Shown: positions 53,720-62,844 of the stretch, one piece after another
Numbering within the stretch: position 1 is the stretch's first letter
How the letters are laid out: each line of letters begins with the position of its first letter
Source: Haloarcula nitratireducens
GTDB lineage: Archaea > Halobacteriota > Halobacteria > Halobacteriales > Haloarculaceae
Direction of reading: 5' to 3'
DNA length: 64,000 bases
NCBI RefSeq assembly: GCF_019599505.1
Contig: NZ_RKLT01000003.1
Location: forward strand, 1-64,000
Made by a program: the position numbers and the translations under genes
Notes under the pieces: generated by a model
Database searches by the model: none
What the model was told of the DNA's origin: nothing
The model's input: only the letters and a program-made list of their open reading frames with translations

Positions 53720-53935
53720 TTATGCGGCTGGGTCGCTGGTGTCGCCGGTCTCGGATCCGGCGACGGCGTCGTCGAGTCCGTCGTCGACCTCCTCGGGGTC
53801 GAACTCCTCGTCGGGTCGGAGCTCTCGGTCGGGGGAGTCGCCGTCCTGCCGTTCAGTGACCGATTCGTCGCCGGTGACCGAGACGAAGATGTCACCGAGT
53901 TCCTCGGCTCGGTCGCCTGACTGACTCTTGCTCAT
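53720..53935 (-). CDS. Small acidic haloarchaeal protein
   Basis: Protein of 71 residues starting MSKSQSGDRAEELGDIFVSVTGDESVTERQ, then a Glu/Asp/Pro-rich tail. It is probably largely disordered. The N-terminal half looks conserved, the rest is low complexity. No function is known. It lies downstream of archaemetzincin on the same strand, separated by a strong hairpin. Confidence 0.65.
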   Translation of the reverse strand: MSKSQSGDRAEELGDIFVSVTGDESVTERQDGDSPDRELRPDEEFDPEEVDDGLDDAVAGSETGDTSDPAA

Positions 53936-53973
53936 TTGCAATTATCTATAACGGGTAGAGGGGGTTAGCTCCG

Positions 53974-53994
53974 CGGCCTAACTCGTTAGGGCCG
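53974..53994 (-). terminator. Hairpin downstream of archaemetzincin gene
   Basis: Arms CGGCCTAAC (53974-53982) and GTTAGGGCCG (53985-53994) pair over nine base pairs with one bulged G and a 2-nt loop. It sits 24 bp after the archaemetzincin stop on the minus strand and before the next minus-strand gene, so termination or transcript stabilisation is likely. Confidence 0.4.
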
Positions 53995-54017
53995 TCGCAG
54001 CCTGGCGATTTCGCCGC

Positions 54018-54539
54018 TCAGAGGACGCTTCGCTGGCAGGAGCCACACAGCGACGCCTCCTTGACGTCCACCTGTCGGACCGTCGGCGAGAAGTTCATCA
54101 CGCAGCGCTTGTTGTCGCAGTGTTCCAGCCCGAGCGTGTGGCCGATCTCGTGGACGACCTCTTTGCGAACGCGGGCGGCGAAGATGTCGCCGGCCGACTG
54201 ATTCGAGAAGCCGCCGTCGGAGGAGGTCTGGAGTCGATACGTCGAGATGACACTTCCCGAGCCGCCGAGGTAGGCGAGGCCGAACACGTAGTTACGACGG
54301 CGGTAGAAGAGGTCTTTCGGAGTGATGGCGATGTTCTTCTCGCCCGCGCCCACGCGCCGTGCGAGGTCGATGAACTCCTCGGCGCGGTACTGGTCGCGGT
54401 CGCCATCGTACGCACCGGCGGGGATCGACTGCGGTTCGTGCATGGAGACGTCGCAGTCGTAGGTGGTGCGGAGGCCCTCGGAGGCCTCGCGTTTCACCTG
54501 GGCAGAGACGTCGCCCACCGGGACGATGTCGACATGCAT
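54018..54539 (-). CDS. amzA: Archaemetzincin, zinc metalloprotease
   Basis: Protease of 173 residues. HEIGHTLGLEH gives the three zinc His (130, 134, 140), directly followed by the extra Cys-rich zinc site (CDNKRC, then LCGSC) and the Met-turn (VMNF). It starts MHVDIVPVG, typical of the family. The start is set by a GTTTAAG box 28 bp upstream on the minus strand. Long in-frame extensions to 54833 are discarded because they overlap the divergent gene. Confidence 0.94.
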   Translation of the reverse strand: MHVDIVPVGDVSAQVKREASEGLRTTYDCDVSMHEPQSIPAGAYDGDRDQYRAEEFIDLARRVGAGEKNIAITPKDLFYRRRNYVFGLAYLGGSGSVISTYRLQTSSDGGFSNQSAGDIFAARVRKEVVHEIGHTLGLEHCDNKRCVMNFSPTVRQVDVKEASLCGSCQRSVL

Positions 54540-54544
54540 GAGAA

Positions 54545-54570
54545 TGCATATGAGACGGTGGCGCTTAAAC
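54545..54570. promoter_or_regulatory. Compact divergent promoter for amzA and the UPF0146 gene
   Basis: Two TATA-like boxes face opposite ways in the 39 bp between the two start codons. GTTTAAG on the minus strand (54564-54570) is 28 bp from the amzA ATG. TGCATATGA on the plus strand (54545-54553) is 30 bp from the GTG at 54579. Leaderless transcripts would start on each initiation codon, so the promoters interlock. Confidence 0.5.
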
Positions 54571-54578
54571 ATCCCGAC

Positions 54579-54983
54579 GTGAGCGACGCAGAACGGACCC
54601 TCGTCGGCCGATTGGCGACCGCCGATAGCGTGGTAGAGGTCGGCATCGGCAACCGCTCCGACGTGGCCGCGGCGTTGGCCGACCGCGGCGTCGACGTGAC
54701 GGCGACGGACGTCACGCCGCGTCCGGTCCCCGACGGCGTGACCTTCGTCGAAGACGACGTGACCGACCCCGAGTTGGCTATCTACGAGGGCGCCGACCTC
54801 GTCTTCGCGCGGAACCTCCCGCCCGAACTCCACCGGCCGGCCCGAGCGGTCGCTCGACGCGTCGACGCCGGCTGCTGGTTCACGACGCTGGGCGGCGACC
54901 AGCCGGCGGTGCCCGTCGAGCGCGAGCAGCTCGACGGCCGCGTGACGCTGTTTCGGGTCGTGGACGGCCCCGGCGGCCGGTAG
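54579..54983 (+). CDS. UPF0146 family protein
   Basis: Protein of 134 residues with a Rossmann-like core: [31 protein letters not shown] and [27 protein letters not shown], resembling a truncated methyltransferase fold. Archaea-specific family without known activity. I chose the GTG at 54579 because a TATA-like box lies 30 bp upstream. An ATG at 54534 is in frame but would overlap the amzA start. Confidence 0.85.
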   Translation: MSDAERTLVGRLATADSVVEVGIGNRSDVAAALADRGVDVTATDVTPRPVPDGVTFVEDDVTDPELAIYEGADLVFARNLPPELHRPARAVARRVDAGCWFTTLGGDQPAVPVEREQLDGRVTLFRVVDGPGGR

Positions 54984-55033
54984 CGATTGGCCGACATAGC
55001 AAGGCGCTTCAAGGGCGACGACCAGAAGCGAGT

Positions 55034-55900
55034 ATGCAAGTCGACGCGGTCGTCTTAGACATCGACGGCGTCCTCGTGGACGTCGCCGACTCCTACCGGC
55101 GGGCCGTCATCGAGTCCGTCGAGCGAGTGTACGACGACACCATCGAACGGGCCGACATCCAGCGGTTCAAGGACGCCGGCGGGTTCAACAACGACTGGGA
55201 ACTGACCGACGCGGCGGCGCTGTACGTGCTAGCCGACCGCGAGGGGAGCGCGGGCGACGTGGCGAGTTTCACCGACGCGATCGCCGAGCGGGGCGGCGGC
55301 CTCTCGGCGGCGAAGGCCGTCGTCCGCGACCGACTTGACGAGACCACTGCCGAGCGAGTGTTCGACGCGTGGGACTCCGGCCGACTCCGCGACGTCTTCC
55401 AGACGCTGTATCTCGGGAGCGACCTGTACCGCGACCTCGAAGGCGGCGACCCGGCGTTCGACGCCCCCGGCTACATCAACGACGAACCGGTTCTGGTCGA
55501 CGCCGAGACGCTGGCGGCGTTGCGAGAGCGCTACGCCGTCGGCGTCGTCACCGGCCGCCCCGCGGCGGAGGCCGACATCGCCATGGACCGCGTCGGCTTG
55601 GACGTGCCCGCGGACCATCGGTTCACGATGGACGACTGGGAGGAAGGGAAACCCCATCCAGCCGCCCTCCTGGCGCTTGCCGAGCGCTTCGACGCCGAGC
55701 GCGTGGCCTTCGCCGGCGATACGCTGGACGACGTGAAGACCGCGGTCAACGCCGACGCCGCGGACGACGACCGGGTGTACTACGGCGTCGGCGTCCTGAC
55801 CGGCGGGCTGACCGGCGAGGAGGGTCGCCGGAAGTACGCCGCCGCCGGCGCGAGCGCGGTGGTCGAGACGGTCAACGACCTCACAGACCTGCTCGAGTAG
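55034..55900 (+). CDS. HAD-superfamily hydrolase (haloarchaeal TIGR01548-type)
   Basis: Hydrolase of 288 residues. Motif I is [10 protein letters not shown] with both nucleophile and acid Asp, the T/S motif is in VVTGRP, the Lys is in GKPHP, and the acidic motif is FAGDTLDDV. Phosphatase-type, possibly linked to histidine or sugar-phosphate metabolism in relatives; substrate unresolved. Cytoplasmic. Confidence 0.88.
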   Translation: MQVDAVVLDIDGVLVDVADSYRRAVIESVERVYDDTIERADIQRFKDAGGFNNDWELTDAAALYVLADREGSAGDVASFTDAIAERGGGLSAAKAVVRDRLDETTAERVFDAWDSGRLRDVFQTLYLGSDLYRDLEGGDPAFDAPGYINDEPVLVDAETLAALRERYAVGVVTGRPAAEADIAMDRVGLDVPADHRFTMDDWEEGKPHPAALLALAERFDAERVAFAGDTLDDVKTAVNADAADDDRVYYGVGVLTGGLTGEEGRRKYAAAGASAVVETVNDLTDLLE

Positions 55901-55965
55901 CTCGCTCGGCCGAGACGCGACGCGAGAACGGCAGGGGTTTCCCGGCCGAGGTGAAACTCGGCGGT

Positions 55966-56355
55966 ATGGGACGGAAGGCGATGGTCGCGTGGGCGCTGCT
56001 GGTGAGCGTCTGGGCGGGTCTCGTGGGCGGGGCGGCGGTGTTCGAACCGTCTATCGACTACGTGCAGCTGTACGCCATCGGTTTCGCCGTCGTCGCGTTT
56101 CCGGCCGCGTACTGGACGATATCGTCGAACCGGGCGATATTCGACTCGGCGCACCGGCCGGGTCGCATGGCCATCTTCATCCTCGTCATCTTCCTCGTGA
56201 CTGTGGTCCTGGCCACGCCGTCGGCGCTCCTGTTGGGACACACCGGACCGCTCGGCATCGTCGTCCAGTTGCTCGCCTACGTCGTCGGCCTCGCCGCGGC
56301 GCTGTACGCCGCCTACGGCGGCGGCTTCGATCTCGCCTGGGAGCGGTACACGTAG
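55966..56355 (+). CDS. Small membrane protein, function unknown
   Basis: Protein of 129 residues with four hydrophobic segments (about 7-24, 33-50, 68-88, 95-117) and a short C-terminal tail (GGFDLAWERYT). It starts MGRKAMVAWALL at 55966. No family is recognised. It stands between the HAD hydrolase and npdG, same strand. Confidence 0.7.
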   Translation: MGRKAMVAWALLVSVWAGLVGGAAVFEPSIDYVQLYAIGFAVVAFPAAYWTISSNRAIFDSAHRPGRMAIFILVIFLVTVVLATPSALLLGHTGPLGIVVQLLAYVVGLAAALYAAYGGGFDLAWERYT

Positions 56356-56409
56356 GCAAGCACCACCGGTCGCACAACGCTTATTCACCGGTCGGCCTAC
56401 CCCGTAGAC

Positions 56410-57075
56410 ATGGATATCGCGTTACTCGGCGGCACCGGCGACATCGGCGAGGGACTCGCCCTCCGCTGGGCGTACGACACGAACCACGACGTCATCGTCG
56501 GGTCACGGGACCCCGAGAAGGCCGAGAACAAAGCCGAGGAGTACGAGACCGAACTCGCCAGTCGCGGCACGGACGTCACCGTCGAGGGACTGGGCAACGA
56601 GGACGCAGCCGCCCGAGCTGACGTGGTCGTCGCCGCCGTCCCCGCCTACCACCTCACCGACACTATCGAGGCCGTCGCCGACCACCTGGACGACGCCATC
56701 CTCGTCTCGCCCGCCGTCGGCATGAAACGCGACGAGGACGGCTTTCACTACAACCGCCCCGGCGTCGGCAGCGTCACCGAACTGGCCGAACAGGCCGCCC
56801 CCGACGGAACGCAGGTCGTCGGCGCGTTCCACAACCTCGCGGCGGGTCGGCTGGCGAACCTCGACGCGGAGATCGACTGGGACACTATCGTCGTCGGCGA
56901 CGAGACGGACCCGAAGGACACCGTCTGCGAACTCGCCGACGGCATCGAGGGTCTGCGTCCGCTCGACGGCGGCCCGCTCTCGAACGCCGCCGAGGTCGAG
57001 GGGCTGACGCCGCTGCTCATCAACGTCGCCCGCCACAACGACGGGATGCACGACCTCGGCGTCAGGTTCCAGTAG
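56410..57075 (+). CDS. npdG: F420H2:NADP+ oxidoreductase
   Basis: Enzyme of 221 residues that exchanges hydride between coenzyme F420 and NADP. The N-terminal Rossmann motif LLGGTGDIGEGLALRWA is F420-oxidoreductase type, VGSRDPEKAENKAEEY follows, and VVGAFHNLAAGRL and the C-terminal helices match Fno/NpdG. Cytoplasmic. Its presence fits F420 use in haloarchaea. Confidence 0.92.
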   Translation: MDIALLGGTGDIGEGLALRWAYDTNHDVIVGSRDPEKAENKAEEYETELASRGTDVTVEGLGNEDAAARADVVVAAVPAYHLTDTIEAVADHLDDAILVSPAVGMKRDEDGFHYNRPGVGSVTELAEQAAPDGTQVVGAFHNLAAGRLANLDAEIDWDTIVVGDETDPKDTVCELADGIEGLRPLDGGPLSNAAEVEGLTPLLINVARHNDGMHDLGVRFQ

Positions 57076-57166
57076 CGCTCTCGACGGACCCGCGGAAACC
57101 GGCGGTGTGGGCCGCGTTCACACGCGTGAAGGAGCACTTTTCCCGACCGAGTTCTATCGCTCGTGT

Positions 57167-57853
57167 GTGGCGTCTCCATACGAGATCCTCGGTGTCGACC
57201 CCGACGCGGACGAGGACGAAGTCTCCGACGCCTACCGGGAACTGGTCAAAGACGTTCATCCCGACCAGGGCGGCTCCACCGAGGAGTTTCGTGCGGTCCA
57301 GCGCGCTTACGAACGCATCCAGAGCGGCTACGAACCCGGCGAGGAGATCAGCCCGGCCGGGACGGCGACGGCCCGAACCACCCCGACCGACGAAAACGGG
57401 GCGGAAACCGAACAGACGGAACCGGAGCCAGAGGGCGTCAAAGTCGAGTTCCTCGACTACGAGGCGATGGAATCCCGCGGCTGGCAGCTGACCGACGACG
57501 ACCTCTTCGAGAAGGCGGCCGACGACGAGCTCGGCGGCGAGGCCTACGGCTATTTCTACGTCGAAGAGAACGAGACGCTGCTCGAAGCCGCCGAAGACGA
57601 GGGGTACGCCTGGCCCTTCGCCTGCCGCGGCGGTGCCTGTACGAACTGCGCCGTCGCTATCGTCGACGGCGAGATGCCCTCACCCGCGAGTCACATCCTC
57701 CCGAAGGAGCTCCACGACCGCGGGATTCGCCTCTCCTGTATCGCCGCGCCGACGACGGACGCGAAGATCGTCTACAACGTCAAGCACCTGCCGGCGATCC
57801 GTGACCTCCTCTTGCCCGCGAGCCGGTTCGAACAGACCTCCTCGACGGACTGA
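57167..57853 (+). CDS. DnaJ-domain / 2Fe-2S ferredoxin fusion
   Basis: Protein of 228 residues starting with GTG at 57167. A J domain occupies about 3-60 with the HPD motif at 31-33. A linker (60-90) leads to a haloarchaeal plant-type ferredoxin with the acidic insert (about 95-130) and cluster Cys at 153, 158, 161 and 191 (CRGGACTNC, LSC). The J domain would recruit Hsp70/DnaK, so the fusion may bring a chaperone to an iron-sulfur partner or use the chaperone for its own cluster. The extension upstream to 57107 is not convincing. Confidence 0.88.
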   Translation: MASPYEILGVDPDADEDEVSDAYRELVKDVHPDQGGSTEEFRAVQRAYERIQSGYEPGEEISPAGTATARTTPTDENGAETEQTEPEPEGVKVEFLDYEAMESRGWQLTDDDLFEKAADDELGGEAYGYFYVEENETLLEAAEDEGYAWPFACRGGACTNCAVAIVDGEMPSPASHILPKELHDRGIRLSCIAAPTTDAKIVYNVKHLPAIRDLLLPASRFEQTSSTD

Positions 57854-57926
57854 GTCACGGGCGCACCGCTCGCTGTCGACGAGCGGTCGGCCAGCGGCGA
57901 ACCCGAGCGCGAAAAGAGTAGTCGCC

Positions 57927-58193
57927 TTACGCTCCGGCCTGCGAGAGGGCGTCCTCGATGTCGTCGGCCTGCGTGACGCCGACGAAGCGCTCGACGACGC
58001 CGTCGTCGTTCTCGACGATGAGCGTCGGCAGGGAGCGTACCTGATACTCGTTCGCCACGTCTTGCTCCTCGTCGACGTTGATCTTCTCGAACGTGACGTC
58101 GGTCCATTCATCCTCTAAGTCTTCGAGGATGGGGTCTTGGGTCTTGCAGGGGCCGCACCAGTCAGCGTAGAAGTCCTTGAGCGTGACCGTCAT
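57927..58193 (-). CDS. Thioredoxin-family protein
   Basis: Small thioredoxin of 88 residues from the ATG at 58193. The redox motif WCGPCK is at residues 12-17, the cis-Pro is in VRSLPTLIV. It is shorter than classical thioredoxin at the N-terminus, a glutaredoxin-like archaeal type. It reduces disulfides in the cytoplasm. It is convergent with the DnaJ-ferredoxin gene and divergent from sec61beta. Confidence 0.92.
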   Translation of the reverse strand: MTVTLKDFYADWCGPCKTQDPILEDLEDEWTDVTFEKINVDEEQDVANEYQVRSLPTLIVENDDGVVERFVGVTQADDIEDALSQAGA

Positions 58194-58303
58194 GGTTCTC
58201 TTCGAGATTGTCTGTGGGGTCTGATAAGGGTTATCCATAGGTGCGTGACGGGCACGCGGACGAACCCGAAAAGCTTACTCCGCGCGAACGGAGAGAGAAA
58301 GAT

Positions 58304-58459
58304 ATGAGCAGCGATAGCGGCGGGCTGATGTCGAGTGCCGGGCTAGTCCGGTACTTCGACGCCGAGGACCAGAACACCATTCGTATCGACCCGCGAACCA
58401 TCGTCGCCTTCGGCGTCCTGTTCGGTGGCCTGATCCTGGTCCTGAACGCGATGGCCTGA
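58304..58459 (+). CDS. Preprotein translocase subunit Sec61beta
   Basis: Tail-anchored protein of 51 residues. [25 protein letters not shown] N-terminus with the conserved [13 protein letters not shown], then one C-terminal membrane helix (about 33-50). It is the third subunit of the SecYE translocon. A GGAGAGAG stretch 8-16 bases before the ATG could act as a Shine-Dalgarno sequence, unusual in this window. Confidence 0.93.
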   Translation: MSSDSGGLMSSAGLVRYFDAEDQNTIRIDPRTIVAFGVLFGGLILVLNAMA

Positions 58460-58594
58460 ACGCGGCGAGACGGCTTCCGTTTCTGAGACGCCGGAGTCGA
58501 ATCGCTTGCGGGAACACTGACAGATACTATCGAACGGTCGTAGCGATTCTGCGATATCTAACGCGAAAATAGCTTTCAGAACCGTTCTTCCTGC

Positions 58595-59641
58595 TTACTC
58601 GTCTCTTATGTCGTAACCCACTTCCGACGTGGAGTTAGCCGCGCCCTCGACGTAGTCTTGCTGAGCCGGCCCCTGCCGAAGGGTCGCGTAGTAGCGGAGC
58701 ATATACGGATCTATCTCGCCTGTTTCAGCATACTCTCTCGCCCACTCTTTCGTGAGATATGTGGTCCGATATAGCTCGCCGTCCGGCGTCACCGCCCGGT
58801 GATATACCCGGTCGGGAACCCACGTTTCGTTTACTGCCGAAGACTCGTCCCGGTAGTCTTCGTACAGGTTTTTGTAGGTGAGTAGATGGGCCGCGTCTAT
58901 ATCAATGAGGTCCTCTCGCGTCGAGTTTGGACTCATTACGTAGGTAATCACGACGTAGTCGTCTTCCGTATTGATGGGACCAGTAGTTATATTATTATTA
59001 TCTACAGGATCACTAAACACAGTTCGGTAGTCGGTCGCGAACTCGGTATATTGTAACGTCTCGTTCCATTTACTGGGGTCCTCGGCCCACCCACTGATCT
59101 CCTCGATAGTCAAGATATATTCAAATGTACCATTAGAGATACTGGACGTTGCGATAACTGTGTATCGTCCCGTATCAGGCAGTACTATCTTCTCGAACAT
59201 GGCGGCATTACCCAGTCCGCCAACATCGTTAGTATTGAGCAGAGTCCCGTTCGGAGCAACCAGTCGCATCTTCGGATTCCCTGTTGAGGCCCCCATCGTG
59301 ATGGTAACCGTCGTGCCGGCCTCTGCCGCGAACTCCACCGGTTCGTAGTGTCCTTCTTCATTTTGTGGGTCGCCACTATCCAGTTCGCCAACAGCGGATA
59401 CTCCCTCGTTTTGTTCGAGAGTAATACTGCGTAGATCAGTTCCGTTTTCGGGCGCAGCCGGTGTTGGAGTGGGCGTTAGCGCTATCGTCGGCGTTTCGGT
59501 CGCGGGCGTGCTGACTGCTCCATCGGGACTAGTGCTATTTTGGCTGGTGTCGAAGCCGTTGCATCCTGCTGTAATCAGGAAAGTTGCAACTAGCAGAGGC
59601 AGTATCAGGTTTCGAGACCGAGTGGGGGGAGTTCGTAGCAT
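58595..59641 (-). CDS. Lipoprotein with Thr/Pro linker, surface protein of unknown function
   Basis: Protein of 348 residues. A Sec signal with lipobox LITAGC (Cys27) is followed by a Ser/Thr/Pro-rich linker (about 30-65) and a beta-sandwich resembling a peptidase C-terminal (PPC) domain (about 70-180: GHYEPVEFAAEAGTTVTITM, then DTGRYTVIATSS). The C-terminal half (about 190-348) is not recognised and has many NxS/NxT sites. GC content and codon choice are lower than in flanking genes. It is probably expressed separately from the gene upstream. Confidence 0.78.
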   Translation of the reverse strand: MLRTPPTRSRNLILPLLVATFLITAGCNGFDTSQNSTSPDGAVSTPATETPTIALTPTPTPAAPENGTDLRSITLEQNEGVSAVGELDSGDPQNEEGHYEPVEFAAEAGTTVTITMGASTGNPKMRLVAPNGTLLNTNDVGGLGNAAMFEKIVLPDTGRYTVIATSSISNGTFEYILTIEEISGWAEDPSKWNETLQYTEFATDYRTVFSDPVDNNNITTGPINTEDDYVVITYVMSPNSTREDLIDIDAAHLLTYKNLYEDYRDESSAVNETWVPDRVYHRAVTPDGELYRTTYLTKEWAREYAETGEIDPYMLRYYATLRQGPAQQDYVEGAANSTSEVGYDIRDE

Positions 59642-59752
59642 ATGAGTTTACTAACACTTCGTTGTAATCAAAATTCACTTGTGGTTGTATATAAATATAC
59701 GCAAAATAGCCTTCCCTTCATTTACCGAGTGGAGCGAAGTTCGACAGTCTTG

Positions 59753-60871
59753 TCAATAGAGATTTCCTGCCCCATAACCTCCGGTGAATCCTCCATTAGG
59801 CTCAGAATTGGAGGGCTCATTGCCGCCAGTGCAATAGTGACACGTCCCCGCCCCAGTTTCGCTGGTATCCGTGGAATTGGAATCTTCAGAGTCGCCAGAA
59901 CTATCGCCATTATAATCACCGCCATCAGGACTACTAGAGTCACTAGAACTCTCTTGCTTCTGTTGCTGTCGTTCCTCAACGCCAGTAATAGTATCTTTGC
60001 GGAGTCTATCTAAGTCGTAACGTCCACCACCAACAGCGTATTCCTCTGTATCCACGTAGTTCCCTGCATCCCGCGGTTGTCCATCGATCCACAGCGTGAT
60101 TTTTCCGTCACCGTTGCCATCCATGATAGTCCGCTCGCCCGTGTTGACGTTTCGGAACGTAACGTCCGTGAGACAGTTCTGTTCCCAGAAGTGACAGTTG
60201 TTCGAAGACGTATCGGCCCCACCTCCACCAGTACCATTGACGACCTGGACACTCTCCGTCGCCGTACCCCGCCGACCGAGCTGGTCGTAGACGACGACGC
60301 GTACGGTTCGAGAGCCAGTGGCGTCGAACGAGTGAGTCGCGTTCACCGTCGCGTTCTCGCGAGACAGCGACGTGTGGTTCGTCGGGTGCCCGTCGACGAG
60401 CCAGTCGACGGTGGAGATGGGAACGTCGTCTCCGGCGACGGTCGCAGTGAGGCGCACGTCGGAGCGTCGATCGATCGTATGGGGTGCGGTGAGAGAGACG
60501 GTCGGGCCGTTCGACGGCGTGACCGTGACGTACAGCGTATCCGCGCGAGTCGCGCCGTCGTCGTCGGTGGCGCGAACCGTAACGGCGTACCGGCCGGTCC
60601 CGTCGGGACGGAACTCGGTCTGACGACAGGTCGGACACGCCGGCGCGGTGGCGTTGCCGCCGGGCGTCTGGATCGACCACTCGACGCGAGTGATAGTCCC
60701 GTCGGGGTCCCGCGAGCCGTTGGCGTCGAGGTAGACGGTCGTATTGGCCGCGACCGTCTGGTCGAGCCCGGCGTCGGTCAGCGGCGGTCGATTCTCGGTC
60801 GCGGCGGCTATGCCGGCAGTAGTCGCTACTGCGAGCACTGCGAGCGCAACGACTATCCCCACCGTTCGCAT
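59753..60871 (-). CDS. Secreted PKD-domain protein with Ser/Asp-rich tail
   Basis: Protein of 372 residues. A signal peptide (VALAVLAVATTAGIAAA) precedes two PKD-like domains (about 30-115 with GSRDPDGTITRVEW and about 118-210). A Cys pair follows (CHFWEQNC), then a Ser/Asp/Gly/Asn tail with CHYC near the end. No C-terminal anchor is seen. The 5' part has normal haloarchaeal GC, while the 3' part (about 59753-60070) is clearly AT-richer, as if the gene were a composite. Surface adhesion is likely but unproven. Confidence 0.78.
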   Translation of the reverse strand: MRTVGIVVALAVLAVATTAGIAAATENRPPLTDAGLDQTVAANTTVYLDANGSRDPDGTITRVEWSIQTPGGNATAPACPTCRQTEFRPDGTGRYAVTVRATDDDGATRADTLYVTVTPSNGPTVSLTAPHTIDRRSDVRLTATVAGDDVPISTVDWLVDGHPTNHTSLSRENATVNATHSFDATGSRTVRVVVYDQLGRRGTATESVQVVNGTGGGGADTSSNNCHFWEQNCLTDVTFRNVNTGERTIMDGNGDGKITLWIDGQPRDAGNYVDTEEYAVGGGRYDLDRLRKDTITGVEERQQQKQESSSDSSSPDGGDYNGDSSGDSEDSNSTDTSETGAGTCHYCTGGNEPSNSEPNGGFTGGYGAGNLY

Positions 60872-61023
60872 CGTTTCCTGCTGGAGAGGTTTTAGGGTAT
60901 AAAATTACGTATTCGCGTCGAAGAAATCACCTCGGTCGGGAGGATCACCGCCGGCGGTGGTCACCGACGGCCGTCCGCGTCGGAGTCCGCGACGTTTTCT
61001 ACCTCCCGCTAACAAAGGTCGGT

Positions 61024-61398
61024 ATGCACTTCACGCAGCGCGAACAGCGCGCGCTCCGACAGGCAGGCGTCGAACAGGAGACCATCGAAGCGGCCTCGGA
61101 GGCCGTCGTCGCCGCGACGGACGCGGCCGCCAGCGACCTCGAGACGTTCTTCGCCGACCGAGAGACCGTCTACTCCGATATGGACCGCGCACACAGCGCC
61201 TCGGACATCCAGACTCACGCCGTCGAGTACCTCGATCTGTTCACTCACGCCGACGACATCCGCGGCTACCTCCGCTTCGATTCGTGGGGCGTCCCCGTCG
61301 AAGGTGGACGCGTGCTCGCCGAGGACGTGGTCGAACTGCGGCTGGGACCGACGGTGAACGGTCGGGTCCGCTTCGCGGCGGACGAGGACGCCCTATGA
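61024..61398 (+). CDS. Conserved haloarchaeal protein, function unknown
   Basis: Protein of 124 residues beginning MHFTQREQRALRQAGV, helical in the first 60 residues, then RGYLRFDSWGVPVEGGRVLAEDVVELRLGP. Its stop overlaps the start of the FAU-1-type RNase gene (ATGA at 61395), so the two are translationally coupled and perhaps act together in RNA metabolism. Confidence 0.75.
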   Translation: MHFTQREQRALRQAGVEQETIEAASEAVVAATDAAASDLETFFADRETVYSDMDRAHSASDIQTHAVEYLDLFTHADDIRGYLRFDSWGVPVEGGRVLAEDVVELRLGPTVNGRVRFAADEDAL

Positions 61399-62801
61399 GC
61401 GTCCGGGTCAGGGGCATCTACGCGACGGCGCTGACCCAGTTGCTGCGCGACGCCGGTCTCGACGTGGTACAGGCCTCCGGACCCATCGAGGCGCGCTTCG
61501 ACGCGGACTTCCCGACGGAGCGAGCGGCGGCGACGGTGACGACCACCGACGACCGACAGGGCGTCGGCGTCAGCGGCGACAGCGGGGCCGTCGAGCGCGT
61601 CGTCGGCCGTCTCGGCGACCTCGGTCGAGACACGCTCCGCTGGCCCGACCGACTGCCCGCGGAAGCGGTCTACGACGGCGAGGTGACCGAGACGCTCGGG
61701 GGCGGTGCGGTCGTGGACTGCGGTGACGGCGAGGGGTTTCTCCCCTACGCGAACGCCGACGACCGCGTCGAGACCGGCGACTGCCTTCGCGTGCAAGTCG
61801 TCGAGGGGAGCGCCCCGTGGACCGACGGCCGGCCGATCCTCGATACGACGGTCGCGGTGCGCGGCGACCTCCTGACGCTGGAACGCGGCGGGTCGAACAG
61901 TACGACGGCGGGCGGGCCGGCGATGCTGGACGTCATCGCGGCGGACCCCCGCGAGGGCTGGGGCGTCTCGTGGGAGCGCGAGAGCGACGACGCGAACTTC
62001 GACGCGCTCGCGGACGCGCTCTCGGCGGCCAACGAGCGGGCGGAATCGATCGACGCGGCGCTCGACGGAGCGGGAACCGCTTCTGAGGACGCGCCGGCCC
62101 GACACTACGACGGCGGCGCGACGACGTGGGTCTGGTTCGGCCGCGAGAGCCGATTCGCGCTGGACGAGGAGCGGCGAGCGGTCACGACGACGATGGCCGG
62201 TCACCACCGCGTGAAGGCGGGCGACGACGCCGCGAGCGCGGCCGTCGACTACGTCGAGGCGCTCTGTGCCGACCCCGATGCGGACGGCGAGACGGACTTT
62301 CCGTTCGCCGTGACCGCTCGACAGTTCGGGCCGCGGGCGGGCGGGTCGATCACGCTCGGCCACGGCAAGCCGGACGGCCGACTCATCACGCTCGGGCGAG
62401 CCGACGTTCAGTCGGTCGAGGCCGACGGGACAGTCACGGTCGAACGCGAGATGTCGCCCGGCGGGGAGTACGACGCACTGGGCGTCCCGAAGGAGGGCGG
62501 CGACGTCGCGGAGACCAAACTCAAGGAGGGGCGCTGGTGGTACCCGACGGTGTACCGCGACAGCGACGGCGAGAAGAAGGGGACCTACGTCAACGTCTGT
62601 ACGCCGGTCGAGATATTCCCGGACACCGCCCGGTACGTCGACTTACACGTCGACGTCGTCAAACACGCCGACGGTCGCGTCGAACGGGTCGACGACGACG
62701 AACTCGACGCCGCCGTCGAGACGGGAGACATCCCCGAAGACCTCGCCGAGCGCGCCCGGAGCGTGGCCGCGGCGGTGGCGAGCGCGCTCGACCCCAAATA
62801 G
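61395..62801 (+). CDS. FAU-1-type RNA-binding protein / probable ribonuclease E/G-like
   Basis: Protein of 468 residues. The N-terminal half is related to RNase E/G-type S1-containing folds (YDGEVTETLGGGAVVDCGDGEGFLPYANAD reads as an S1-like strand set). The C-terminal DUF402 domain is around 320-440 (KEGRWWYPTVYRDSDGEKKGTYVNVCTPVEIFPDTARYVDLHVDVV). Archaeal FAU-1 binds AU-rich RNA and matures 5S rRNA in some species. It is coupled to the upstream 124-residue protein. Confidence 0.87.
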   Translation: MSVRVRGIYATALTQLLRDAGLDVVQASGPIEARFDADFPTERAAATVTTTDDRQGVGVSGDSGAVERVVGRLGDLGRDTLRWPDRLPAEAVYDGEVTETLGGGAVVDCGDGEGFLPYANADDRVETGDCLRVQVVEGSAPWTDGRPILDTTVAVRGDLLTLERGGSNSTTAGGPAMLDVIAADPREGWGVSWERESDDANFDALADALSAANERAESIDAALDGAGTASEDAPARHYDGGATTWVWFGRESRFALDEERRAVTTTMAGHHRVKAGDDAASAAVDYVEALCADPDADGETDFPFAVTARQFGPRAGGSITLGHGKPDGRLITLGRADVQSVEADGTVTVEREMSPGGEYDALGVPKEGGDVAETKLKEGRWWYPTVYRDSDGEKKGTYVNVCTPVEIFPDTARYVDLHVDVVKHADGRVERVDDDELDAAVETGDIPEDLAERARSVAAAVASALDPK

Positions 62802-62844
62802 TTAGGCGCTCAGGATATACTCCCCCTCGATAACTGTCGGTCGT

